Source: Takakia lepidozioides
Lineage: Eukaryota; Streptophyta; Takakiopsida; Takakiales; Takakiaceae
DNA: 64,000 nt
Direction of reading: 5' to 3'
Assembly: GCA_030704615.1 (NCBI GenBank)
Contig: CM060734.1
Span: forward strand, 21,576,001 to 21,640,000
Shown here: piece by piece, positions 1-10,983 of the stretch
Layout of the letters: every line of letters begins with the position of its first letter
Position numbering within the stretch: the first letter of the stretch is position 1
Notes under the pieces: generated by a model
What the model was told of the DNA's origin: nothing
The model's database searches: none
Seen by the model: the letters and a program-made list of their open reading frames with translations, nothing else
Translations under genes and position numbers: made by a program

Positions 1-760
1 ATTACTGGCGGTCGCTTTTATTTTAATTATTTTGGAAATGAAGCGACCACCATTATTGGCGGTTGCTTTTATTTTAATTATTTTGGAAATGAAGCGACCG
101 CCGTTACTGGCGGTCGTTTTTTTGTTTTTTGGAGGAAAAAATCGAGCGACCGCCATTAGGCGGTCGCCACTATTGTTGTTTTTTGTAATTGCAGCGACGC
201 TTTTATTTAAATTTGGTTGGAAATGGAACGACCGCCATTTGTGGCGGTCACTTTTATTTTAATTGTTTTGAAAATAAAAATGAAACGACCGCCAGTAACG
301 GTCGTTTTTATTTTTTATTTTTTGAAAATTACGGGCGGCCGCCGCAATTGTTTTTTTTTTGTAAATCCAGCGACTGCCATTACTGGCGGTCGCTTTTATT
401 AAAATTTTGTTGGAAATGGAGCGACCGCCATGACTGGCGGACGCTTTTATTTTAATTGTTTTGAAAATCAAGCGACCGCCATTACTGGCGGTCGCTTTTA
501 TTTTAATTTTTTTTAAATGAAGCGACTGCCATTACTAGTGGTCGCTTCAATTCTTAATGTCTCCGTAAATGTAGCGACCGCCTATGTTGGCGGTCGCTTA
601 TTTATTTTATTTTCGGAAAATGGAACGACCGCCAATTTTGGCGGTCGTTTTTTTTTTTTTTTTTTTTTTTTTTTCTTGGAAAATGGAGCGACCGCCAATT
701 CTGGCGGTCGCAATTTTTTTATTTATCCTGAAAATGGAGCGGTCGCTTCTAGAAGATTCG
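1..760. repeat. palindromic minisatellite, ~51-bp period
   Basis: About 15 head-to-tail units of roughly 51 bp. Each unit is an inverted repeat (arms GCGACCGCC and GGCGGTCGC around a variable 4-6 nt centre) followed by an AT-rich spacer resembling TTTTATTTTAATT. Good copies start near 94, 370, 421, 472, 574, 626 and 688. Some units have changes matched in both arms, for example ACGACCGCC paired with GGCGGTCGT near 626. Short ORFs here are translations of the repeat, not genes. A T-run (~650-675) sits near the right end. Confidence 0.9.
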
Positions 761-1112
761 CCCTGCAGGTGGCCCGAGGAATGAGGGGGGGGGGGGGGAT
801 TATAAGCCAAGGGAGGCTCATTCTCCCCTCACTTCCTTTCCACACAACTTCTGTGTGCATGACATTTCATTATTCCACGACACGTAGTCACGTGGAGAAA
901 GAGGCCATTGGTTGGGTGGGGGGTATTTTTTGCCGCGATTTCTGTGAGGTCGTTGCAGAATGCTCCCATAGGCCCTCTTCTGGCTTCCAAGATCATTTTA
1001 TTCTACAAAATTAGCTTTTAGGAACTATTTTGACACCTACTCAAACTAGTTTAGGATGAAGGGTTTAGAGTTACGTCTTATTAGTAAACCTCGTTTAGTG
1101 TTGCTCCGATTG
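761..1112. other. intergenic stretch, no gene seen
   Basis: This stretch holds a G-run near 784-798 and otherwise unremarkable sequence. The reading frame that continues through it from the minisatellite has no recognisable domain. I see no RNA gene or promoter I could defend. Confidence 0.5.
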
Positions 1113-1720
1113 TTGCAGAATAGCAGAGGGCCAGGACGATGACCGTCATGGAAGAGATGACCCCAATGAATATGGACCGCCCCTAAGAAAATCAAAGGAT
1201 CAAGGCAAGAATTGGGAAGTATATGGTGATCCTAGCATACTAGCAGAAGAGGGCTGGGAGGATGTTCCGGAAGAGTTCAGGTGATCGATGGCGAGATGCA
1301 AAAAAATTCGTGAAATGGTACCACATCAATCAATTGTGGCCTTTGGATAGGCATGACGTGCAAACCCGAAACAATTACGCAGAGTCCAGGTCTTGCACGA
1401 ACTTGCATTTCTAGCATGGACGAATGAGGTGCATTGCACATTGTGGGGTCAACCTCTCTTAAAGGGCCAAATCCCGTACACCTTGGCAGCCATGTTATAC
1501 GTGGAGGTCATACTCTTGCGTCTAGTGAATTGACAAACTACTAGTAGGAGGAACGCAAGGTTGCTATACGATTTGGAGTACATCCCGGACACGTTCGGAA
1601 TACAACCGAACTGCAACGTTAGAAGAACAACTGGCGAAAAGAGACCACCGAATCAGGACCCTGCAGGACCGACTAGACTGGCAAACACTGCGCATAGCCG
1701 AGTTGGCAGCTAGATTGTAA
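1113..1720 (+). pseudogene. degraded upstream part of the RING ORF
   Basis: Two stretches look formerly coding. From about 1123 to 1285 an acidic, charged frame (containing DDPNEYGPP and EEGWEDVPEEF) is open and then ends at a TGA. From about 1597 to 1717 a heptad-like coiled-coil stretch (LEEQLAKRDHRIRTLQDRL) ends at a TAA at 1718-1720. That TAA is in frame with, and two codons upstream of, the ATG of the RING ORF. I infer that the RING protein was once longer and began with a coiled coil, and that a nonsense change split it. Introns in the gap cannot be excluded. Confidence 0.5.
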
Positions 1721-1723
1721 GAC

Positions 1724-2830
1724 ATGCTTTCAAACAATGAAGGCACTGTTGTCCACAATGAGGATCAAACAAACGTCGTGGACATGGACGCGGAATTTGC
1801 GATGCCCGATCGCAGTATTGACCTCATCATTCACAAAATTACGGACGTCCTTGACCCTGTGGCCGATAAAACCATGGTTGAGGAACAACGAATTGCGGAT
1901 GAAAGAAGGAGGAAAGGAAAAGAACCAGTACTGGAAACCGGGGAATGCTCGAGGGTCACCATTCAATCCGAGATGAACCGGATATTAGATGTCGACCGCG
2001 TTACAAAGGAGCGGGACATTGTCATAGCAACTGCATGGCGCTTGTCCAAAACGCTAGAGATTCGGGCATGGGTCCTATTGAATGGCGATTGGGAGAATTG
2101 GGTACAATGGGCGACCCATTTGGCCTCCAAAGAAGCACGGGTAGAGCGGGCAATGTCAGGCTTGCAACGTGTTGCACGCATGTCAAACCGTAGCATGGAT
2201 AGCATTTATGCCAACATGCAAAGGTATAACGATCTCCGCATTGCATCAAGCGTGTTCGTCGGGTATACCAATTGGGCAGATGTGGATTCTATGTTCAATC
2301 GATGTGAGCACAAAATTTCGAGGTTGAACGGAAGCATAAACTGGGAATTGGAGATAGAGGAAGAGTGGGACACCACAACAAGGATGACCAACCACATCAA
2401 ACCGGCCCAGAGGGAAGAGATATCACAAGGCGTTTTGTTGTCATGGATATCAGATGGCACAGTTTGTTCAATGTGTAGGAATCCATACGGCCCAGAGGGA
2501 TGTCATGTGCTTGGATCATGTGGACATATGTTCCATCTCACATGTTTTATCCCGCAAGCCTTGCGGATGAGTGCTTGCCCAGTATGCTGTACACCAATCC
2601 ATCGCCGTTTCTATGAGCTGGATGGCTTGGAGGAACGGATGCCCATAGGTTTTGAATACAATCGACACAACCTCCCATTGGATGGGCTACCATTCACATT
2701 TATGAATTGTGTGCATTGGGGCAAGAGCTTGGTATGGGATGCAGACAGAGAGATGCATGGCATACATGCCGGAAACCCGGCATACATCGAAATTCGTTCA
2801 ATGGGCCAACGGATGGTTTCCCATAAATGA
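1724..2830 (+). CDS. RING-H2 zinc-finger protein (C-terminal part)
   Basis: A 368-residue open frame. Around residues 247-290 it carries a C3H2C3 RING-H2 pattern: CSMC, then C-G-H-MF-H-LTC, then CPVC. This is the zinc-binding fold of many E3 ubiquitin ligases, so a role in ubiquitin transfer is plausible but not shown. Upstream of the RING the protein is helical and charged, with no domain I recognise. An in-frame TAA two codons before the ATG cuts it off from a coiled-coil stretch (1597-1717), so the present start is probably secondary. The last ~15 residues (from about 2788) are translated from the adjacent satellite, so the original C-terminus is lost or altered. In this repeat-rich setting it may be a relic of a multicopy family rather than a working gene. 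Confidence 0.6.
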   Translation: MLSNNEGTVVHNEDQTNVVDMDAEFAMPDRSIDLIIHKITDVLDPVADKTMVEEQRIADERRRKGKEPVLETGECSRVTIQSEMNRILDVDRVTKERDIVIATAWRLSKTLEIRAWVLLNGDWENWVQWATHLASKEARVERAMSGLQRVARMSNRSMDSIYANMQRYNDLRIASSVFVGYTNWADVDSMFNRCEHKISRLNGSINWELEIEEEWDTTTRMTNHIKPAQREEISQGVLLSWISDGTVCSMCRNPYGPEGCHVLGSCGHMFHLTCFIPQALRMSACPVCCTPIHRRFYELDGLEERMPIGFEYNRHNLPLDGLPFTFMNCVHWGKSLVWDADREMHGIHAGNPAYIEIRSMGQRMVSHK

Positions 2831-5800
2831 TTTTCGTTCGCTTTGAAACTTGGCCAGTGTGTTCAATGCACCCTCTCATACATCCCAGTGTAATACGAGA
2901 TCAATCGAAATTCGTTCGATTGTCCAATGAGGCGTTCACTTATCATCTGGTTTTTGTTCAATGCGAAAAAAAGAAATCTTGCAATACGTGCACGGCTATT
3001 GCACCTATTGAACGGATGTGATTGAAGCCCCTCTTTTGCCCCCATGTGCTTGAACATGTGTGCGACACATGTACGGAGACACATTAGACGAATAAATCAT
3101 TTGCCTCCCCATCGACGCGTTCACCCCTCAAGCCATCCACAATTTAATTGAGTTTAAATTCATTTTAAGGCAATAAATAGGTTTGCACTGCCTTTCATTG
3201 GGGGTTTCTGGCAAGTATCGATTTTGATTTTGGCTCAATTTTGTTTTGCGGCTTCAAGCATCCCACCGCTACTCCCCCGCCAAAATTTGGACCAACAAAA
3301 AATGCCCCAAATAAAAAATGTTTTCTTCGCTCACTATTGCAGAACTCTCTATGAAGAGTGCATGAAGTTGAACACAAATCAAGTTTGGAGTGCAAAACAG
3401 GGAAGAAATTGTGGTTTTGGGTCCAAATGAATTATGTTCGCTCCCAAATTTGGCACGCATGTTGCATATGGCTACATTACACGCCCCATTAAAAAACGGA
3501 ATGAAAAAAAAATCGTGAGCACGCGAAACACTGTCCAACAGGTCCCAAAGCAATAGCAGATCCAGTGGAATACATTCAACGGGTGAACGGATGGGTGCCA
3601 TCCAAATCATTTTTGTTTGCTTCCAAACTTTGCCAGTACGTTCGAGACACCCTCTCACAGGTCCCGGACTAATATCAGATCAATCGAAATTCATTCGATG
3701 GCTCGACGGATGGTTGGCCATCGAAATGATTTTGATTCGCTTTGAGACTTGGCCATTATGTTCAATGTGCCATGTAAGAGGCCCCAGAGTAATATGAAAT
3801 CAATCGAAATTCGTTCAGTGGGCCAACGGATAGTTGCCCATCCACTGATTTTCGTTCGCTTTGAAACTTGGCCAATGTGTTCAATGTACCCTCTGATACG
3901 TCCCAGTGTAATACGAGATCAATCGAAATCCGTTCGATTGTCCAATGAGGCGTTCACTTGTCATCTGGTTTCTTTTCAATGCGAAAAAAAAAATTCTGCA
4001 ATACGTGCACGTCTATTGCACCCATTGAACGGATGTGATTGAAGCCCCTCTTTTGCCCCCATGTGCTTGAACATGTGTGCGACACATGTACGGAGACACA
4101 TTAGACGAATAAATCATTTGCCTCCCCATCGACGCGTTCACCCCTCGAGCCATTCCACAATTTAATTGAATTTAAATTCATTTTAAGGCAATAAATAGGT
4201 TTGCACTGCATTTCATTGGGGGTTTCTGGCACGTATCAATTTTGCTTTTGGCTCAATTTTGTTCTGCGGCTTCAAGCATCCCACCGCTACTCCCCCGCCA
4301 AAATTTGGACCAATAAAAAATGCCCCAAATAAAAAATGTTTTATTCGCTCACTATTGTAGAACTCTCTATGAAGAGTGCATGAAGTTGAACACAAATCAA
4401 GTTTGGAGTGCAAAACAGGGAAGAAATTGTGGTTTTGGGTCCAAATGAATTATGTTCGCTCCCAAATTTGGCACGCATGTTGCATATGGCTACATTACAC
4501 GCCCCATTAAAAAACGGAATGAAAAAAAAAATCGTGAACACGCGAAACACGGTCCAACAGGTCCCAAAGCAATAGCAGATCCAGTGGAATACATTCAACG
4601 GGTGAACGGATGGTTGCCCGTCCAAATCATTTTTGTTTGCTTCCAAACTTTGCCAGTACGTTCGAGACACCCTCTCACAGGTCCCGGACTAATATCAGAT
4701 CAATCAAAATTCATTCGATGGCTCGACGGATGGTTGGCCATCGAAATGATTTTGGTTCGCTTTGAGACTTGGCCACTATGTTCAATGTGCCATGTAAGAG
4801 GCCCCAGAGTAATATGAGATCAATCAAAATTCGTTCAGTGGGCCAACAGATAGTTGCCCATCCAAATGATTTTCGTTCGCTTTGAAACTTGGCCAATGTG
4901 TTCAATGTACCCTCTGATACGTCCCAGTGTAATACGAGATCAATTGATATCCGTTCGATTGTCCAATGAGGCGTTCACTTGTCATCTGGTTTTTGTTCAA
5001 TGCGAAAAAAGAAATTCTGCAATACGTGCACGTCTATTGCACCCATTGAACGGATGTGATTGAAGCCCCTCTTTTGCCCCCATGTGCTTGAACATGTGTG
5101 CGACACATGTACGGAGACACATTAGACGAATAAATCATTTGCCTCCCCATCGACGCGTTCACCCCTCGAGCCATTCCACAATTTAATTGAATTTAAATTC
5201 ATTTTAAGGCAATAAATAGGTTTGCACTGCCTTTCATTGGGGGTTTCTGGCACGTATCGATTTTGTTTTTGGCTCAATTTTGTTCTGCGGCTTCAAGCAT
5301 CCCACCGCTACTCCCCCGCCAAAATTTGGACCAATAAAAAATGCCCCAAAAAAAAATGTTTTCTTCGCTCACTATTGCAGAACTTTCTATGAAGAGTGCA
5401 TAAAGTTGAACACAAATCAAGTTTGGAGTGCAAAACAGGGAAGAAATTGTGGTTTTGGGTCCGAATGAATTATGTTTGCTCCCAAATTTGGCACGCACGT
5501 TGCATATGGCTACATTACATGCCCCATTAAAAAACGGAATGAAAAAAAAATCGTGAGCACGCGAAACACGGTCCAACAGGTCCCGAAGCAATAGCAGATC
5601 CAACGGAATACATTCAACGGGTGAACGGATGGTTGCCCATCCAAATCATTTTTGTTTGCTTCCAAACTTTGCCAGTACGTTCGAGACACCTTCTCACAGG
5701 TCCTGGACTAATATCAGATCAATCGAAATTCATTCAATGGCTCAACGGATGGTTGGCCATTGAAATGATTTTGGTTCGCTTTGAGACTTGGCCACTATGT

Positions 5801-5970
5801 TCAATGTGCCATGTAAGAGGCCCCAAAGTAATATGAGATCAAACGAAATTCGTTCAATGGGCCAACGGATGGTTGCCTATCCAAATGATTTTCGTTCGCT
5901 TTGAGACTTGGCCAGTATGTTCAATGTACCCTCTGATACGTCCCAGTGTAATATAAGATCAATCGAAATT
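2788..5970 (+). repeat. ~1.02-kb satellite, three direct units
   Basis: Three tandem units plus a partial one. The landmark CAATAAATAG recurs at 3171, 4189 and 5210, giving periods of 1018 and 1021 bp. Inside each unit is a shorter repeat of roughly 120 bp built on ATCAATCGAAATTCGTTCG and GGCCAACGGATGGTTGCCC, so the structure is nested. Short ORFs on both strands recur in every unit because the sequence recurs. They show no domain and are not called as genes. Confidence 0.9.
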
Positions 5971-6672
5971 ATTTTGTGCTTTGAGAACTTTGTGGGTAAG
6001 TTCGTAGAGAGATCATAGATTTTGCGAAATGATTATGAAATACGCAGGGACCAGACGAAATTTGTTTGGAAGACGACCGTTTGTAACTCGTTATAACTTA
6101 TTGGTTAACATCAATTTTCTTTGTTCTCCAGCTTTCGGAGTTCATTGCAAATACCCACATACACGTCATGACCAAATATGACACCATTGTAAATTTGTTT
6201 ACAGGGTGAACTATTTATTCCCCATCACACGAGTGTAAATGTGAAGAAAATGTTGCTTATGCAATTGAAATTGGCAGGTGCCGCACATGTGCATTGTGTA
6301 TTAACAAAATTGGTGATATACAAAATTGGCGGAATGCCATCACTGTGTTTTCCAACAATATTCAAGGTACAACAAAAATGCATATTGTATATGTACTACG
6401 CTGCCAGTCATTAAAAGCCTAGTCGTCAATGTCCGAGGACAAGGAATTTGATGTTGTGATCAATTCTAGCCTGCATCCGTCTACTTCGCGGCGAAAGTTG
6501 ACTTTCTTCTTCACTCTCACGACGTGGCGGAGGTGGATCGAGAACAAGTGCTCGGGCTGCATGCAAATCGACAACGAGGCCGTCCACATCCGGCAATAGA
6601 GCCCCCGAAACACGATGATAATGATCTGTCCATAGTCGCCTCCATTTCTTTACAACTGCCTTGATGGTACGT
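5971..6672. other. spacer between opposed satellite arms
   Basis: About 700 bp that is not satellite. On the minus strand an open stretch of about 80 codons (6426 to ~6672), containing VVKKWRRLWTDHYHR and LLPDVDGLVVDLHAAR, looks protein-like. Its upstream end runs into satellite and I recognise no family. The rest (5971-6425) is AT-rich with no gene seen. It could be the remnant of whatever sequence recombined to invert the array. Confidence 0.4.
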
Positions 6673-8246
6673 ACTAGCAAAGTTTGGAAGCAAACAAAAA
6701 TGATTTGGATGGGCAACCATCCGTTCACCCGTTGTAGCCATATGCAACGTGCGTGCCAAATTTGGGAGCGAACATAATTCATTTGGACCCAAAACCACAG
6801 TTTCTTCCCTGTTTTGCACTCCAAACTTGATTTGTGTTCAACTTCATGCACTCTTCATAGAAAATTCTGCAATAGTGAGCGAATAAAACACTTTTTTTTT
6901 TGGGCATTTTTTATTGATCCAAATTTTGGCGGGGGAGTAGCGGTGGGATGCTTGAAGCCGCAGAACAAAATTGAGCCAAAAACAAAATTGATACGTGCCA
7001 GAAACCCCCAATGAAAGGCAGTGCAAACCTATTTATTGTCTTAAAATGAATTTAAATTGTGGAATGGCTCGAGGGGTGAACGCGTTGATGGGGAGACAAA
7101 TGATTTATTCGTCTAATGTGTCTCCGTACATGTGTCGCACACATGTTCAAGCACATGGGGGCAAAAGAGGGGCTTCAACCACATCCCTTCAACGGGTGCA
7201 ATAGCCGTGCACGTATTGCAGGATTTCTTTTTTCGCATTGAACAAAAACCAGATGACAAGTGAACGCCTCATTGGACAATTGAACGAATTTCGATTGATC
7301 TCATATTACACTGGGACGTATCAGAGGGTACATTGAACACACTGGCCAAGTTTCAAAGCGAACGAAAATCATTTGGATAGGCAACCATCCGTTGGCCCAC
7401 TGAACGAATTTCGATTGATCTCATATTACTCTGGGGCCTCTTACATGGCACATTGAACATAGTGGCCAAGTCTCAAAGCGAACCAGAATCATTTCGATGG
7501 CCAACCATCCGTTGAGCCATCGAATGAATTTCGATTGATCTGATATTAGTCCGGGACCTGTGAGAGGGTGTCTCGAACGTACTGGCAAAGTTTGGAAGCA
7601 AACAAAAATGATTTGGATGGGCAACCATCCGTTCACCCGTTGAATGTATTCCGCTGGATCTGCTATTGCTTTGGGATCTGTTGGACCGTGTTTCGCGTGC
7701 TCACGATTTTTTTTTCATTCCATTTTTTAATGGGGGCATGTAATGTAGCCATATGCAACGTGCATGCCAAATTTGGGAGCGAACATAATTCATTTGGACC
7801 CAAAACCACAATTTCTTCCCTGTTTTGCACTCCAAACTTGATTTGTGTTCAACTTCATGCACTCTTCATAGAGAGTTCTGCAATAGTGAGCGAAGAAAAC
7901 ACTTTTTTTTGGGGCTTTTTTTATTGGTCCAAATTTGGGCGGGGGAGTAGCGGTGGGATGCTTGAAGCCGCAGAACAAAATTGAGCCAAAAACAAAATCG
8001 ATACGTGCCAGAAACCCCCAATGAAAGGCAGTGCAAACCTATTTATTGCCTTAAAATGAATTTAAATTCAATTAAATTGTGGAATGGCTTGAGGGGTGAA
8101 TGCGTCGATGGGGAGGCAAATGATTTATTCGTCTAATGTGTCTCCACACATGTTCAAGCACATGGGGGAAAAGGAGGGGCTTCAACCACATCCGTTCAAT
8201 GGGTGCAATAGCCGTGCACGCATTGCATGATTTCTTTTTTCACATT
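6673..8246 (-). repeat. inverted arm of the ~1.02-kb satellite
   Basis: This is the reverse complement of the 2788-5970 units: the landmark appears reversed at about 7029 and 8039, about 1010 bp apart. It contains one and a half units and stops abruptly where the LTR-like sequence beginning TGTCATGG starts at 8247. Together with the direct arm it forms a large imperfect inverted repeat around the 5971-6672 spacer. Confidence 0.85.
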
Positions 8247-10983
8247 TGTCATGGTTATAGTCATGGTTATCTAGAATTACCTACTTCTAGTTAACTAGGA
8301 CATTTTAGATATTTATATTTATATTTTGTGTGTTGGGACTTCATTTGGTCTCACATGCCAAGTGAGATGTCGAGCCTCACTTGAGACATGGAGATAGGTT
8401 TTCCCCTTGTGAGTGTTGAGGAGGCTCATCTTTTTGTAGTTGAGCCTCCATGAGCTTCTCTCGCCTCCATAGCTCTAGGTATTGAGAGGGAGTGTGTTGA
8501 GGGCTTTGTAGGGTGGATTCCTTTAGCAAAGGTGCCCTTGGCTTGACTTAGTTTATGTGATAGAGTGGATTTCACTTGGAAGGACTAGGGCTTGTTCTTC
8601 ATGTGATTGCTTCATGCTTTGAGAGCTTTCATTGTCTTCTACTTCTCTCATTTCTCATCTCTTATCACTACAAGAAGATCACCTTATGCTTGTGAGTGCG
8701 GAGTGTAAGGATTAGTTTTGCACTTGTATTTTAAAGAGGTTGAGAGCTAGGAGAATTTAGCTCTTGTATCACAAGGCTTGCAAGGAAAGGTGCTCGAGTA
8801 TTGCATGTACCAAGGAGTTGGAGAGCTTGAGAAGAAAGCTCTTGAGTCACAAGATTTTGCAAGGATTATAAGGAGGAAGTCTTGTGTGTGTGGAAGCATG
8901 GATTCTAGGGTTTGAGAATCCTTTGTATGCATTATGGAGTCGATGGTGTGCGCCATGGCTTGTGGAGAGTGACTAAAGACTTGTTAGTGCTCATTTCACT
9001 ATTAAGCTAGGGTTAAGCAAGTTCAAAGTGTGGATGTTGTGGAAGAGAAGCCAAGGAGCTATATATGCTTGGGCTTGAAGACAACAAGGGCAAGCACTTG
9101 GAGAGCACTAAGAAGCTCAAGAGGTTTTGAAAGGGAGCATATGAAGAAATCTTCCAATCATGGTGGTGTGGAGCCAAGATTAGGGTGCCATTGGAAGGGC
9201 TTGGAGAACATGTGGTGGGAAATCCTTGAAGGGAAATCATCATTCAATGTATGCATAGCTTCACCCTAACTATGTAATGTGACAAGAGGGGGAGGCAATA
9301 CTTGGCTATTCATGCTCTTGGTAGTGGTGGATAGTTGACCAAGCAAGTGGTGCATGTGTGGAGCATACTCGCTTGAGTTTGTAAGTTCAAGTTTGAGAAG
9401 GGGAGCTCTTGAACTAGCAAGAGGTGAAGGCCTTTGAGATCCATTTGTGTGTGAAGTGGAGAGGTGTTGATTCATGTTATGATGAAGGAGAGCAACACAC
9501 ATAGGCCAAGAGGTCATGAAACATGCATTCAAATGACCACGGGGAGCACATGGATGATGGATGGTGCAAGACCCCAAATGAGGCATATGGCGTGAGAGTG
9601 GGATCCAAGGCGGATTGCTTGGGAGCATTATTGTAAGTGACAAGCATTGCTCTTACACATTGAGATAATTTGTGTTGATTTGGAGCAATTGTCAAGTGAT
9701 GAGGAGACAAATGCATGATTGCTCAGCAATGGAGATATGGTAGTTTGCAATCAAATCCCAAGGACTAGAAGGGGGATTGATTTGGTAGACAATGACTTGC
9801 AAGTTGAGTTGGACCACTCTTGGTTGCACATTGGGGTGGAAGAGAGCAAGAAGATGCCTCTTATGACCACCTAGAGACCATATTTTTGCTTGAGTAGAAG
9901 CATAGAAGTCAAGGACTTGCATTCTAGCTCTTCATTACAAACCCTAGTAGTGTATGCTCAGACTATACCTCTGTTAGTATACCAAACAGGGGCTTGTCCA
10001 TTTTACTATACCTCTATTGAGGTATCACCATATGTGAACCCTAATCAGCTCAGACTATACCTCTGTTAGTATACCAAACAGGAGCTTGTCCCGTTTACTA
10101 TACCTCTGTTGAGGTATCACCATATGTGGACCCTAATCAGCTCAGACTATACCTCTGTTAGTATACCAAACAGAACCCTCATTTTCAGACTATACCTCTG
10201 TTAAGGTATCAACAGTGAAAGGACTTAGTGAAATTTAAGGGCCTTTGGAGGATTGTTTGGAAGATATTTGAGGGCCCTTGGAGGAGTATTTGGGGTCCTT
10301 GGAGGACCCTTCGAGGAGCTTTGGTGGACAATGTTGAAGAGCTCTTGAAGGATTGATTGAGGGATACTGAAGGATACTTGCCACGGCCATACAAGCGAGT
10401 GGATAGAGACAGGAGGGAGAGTGGTGGGATGAGAGCATTCTGGGGTTAGGAATTGCTTTAGTTTCTCTTCTCCATAGTCTTTCACCCTCTCTGTAGGCCA
10501 AAACCTTTCCGTAGGTGGAGGCAAGAGTCAGTCCGGGTTTGGGCTGGGGTGTCCTTGCAGGAGCGACACTGTGGAGTGTCTTTGGTGTGGGGGAGTTGCT
10601 GTCTTGATTTTCTTGTGTTTGGATCCCCTCCACACCTGCATGCTTGACTGTGCGCCATGTTAGCTTTGTGTGGGCGCTTGTTTTCATAGGAGGTTGGTCC
10701 GGATTTGATCACCGGCCAATCCTAGAGTATGCTGTCGGTGGTGAGGCTGGAGTGATGACCAGCAAGACCACCAATGTTTCTTCTATGGTGAGGCTGGGTT
10801 GATGACCAGCAGACCATAGGAGTGCTTGCGGTGGATGCAGGTGCAGGTACAGGTCTACGTTAGAAACCTATTATTCCTGCTTGAACCAGTAGCCGCAACA
10901 GGTTCTTTACCCGGTTACCTTGTAGAAAGTGGGGATTAGAGACAGGTTGACAATCAGTTGGGTTGTGAGTTTTCATCACGAAG
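8247..10983 (+). other. LTR and leader of retroelement 1
   Basis: This non-coding stretch precedes gag. Its first part resembles the LTR at 29410 in order of motifs (TTGAGCCTC, a GGCTTGACTT block, long G/T-rich sequence). The segment 10440-10860 matches 30950-31390, including the phrase AGGCAAGAGTCAGTCCGGGT. It contains two copies of a GTGAGGCTGG...GATGACCAGC motif (near 10740 and 10790). I could not place the exact 3' end of the LTR or a primer-binding site with confidence. Confidence 0.5.
9957..10215 (+). repeat. 92-bp tandem repeat in the leader
   Basis: CTCAGACTATACCTCTGTTA starts near 9957 and again at 10049 and 10141, an exact 92-bp period, followed by a shorter partial copy. Each unit contains paired TATACCTCTGTT(A/G) and AGGTATC segments of opposite polarity, so each can fold into a hairpin. 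Confidence 0.9.

Noticed and set aside
3269-5603. Repeated ~110-130-codon minus-strand ORFs in the satellite
   Set aside because: They recur because the 1.02-kb unit recurs. Frames are broken differently in each unit and show no recognisable motif.
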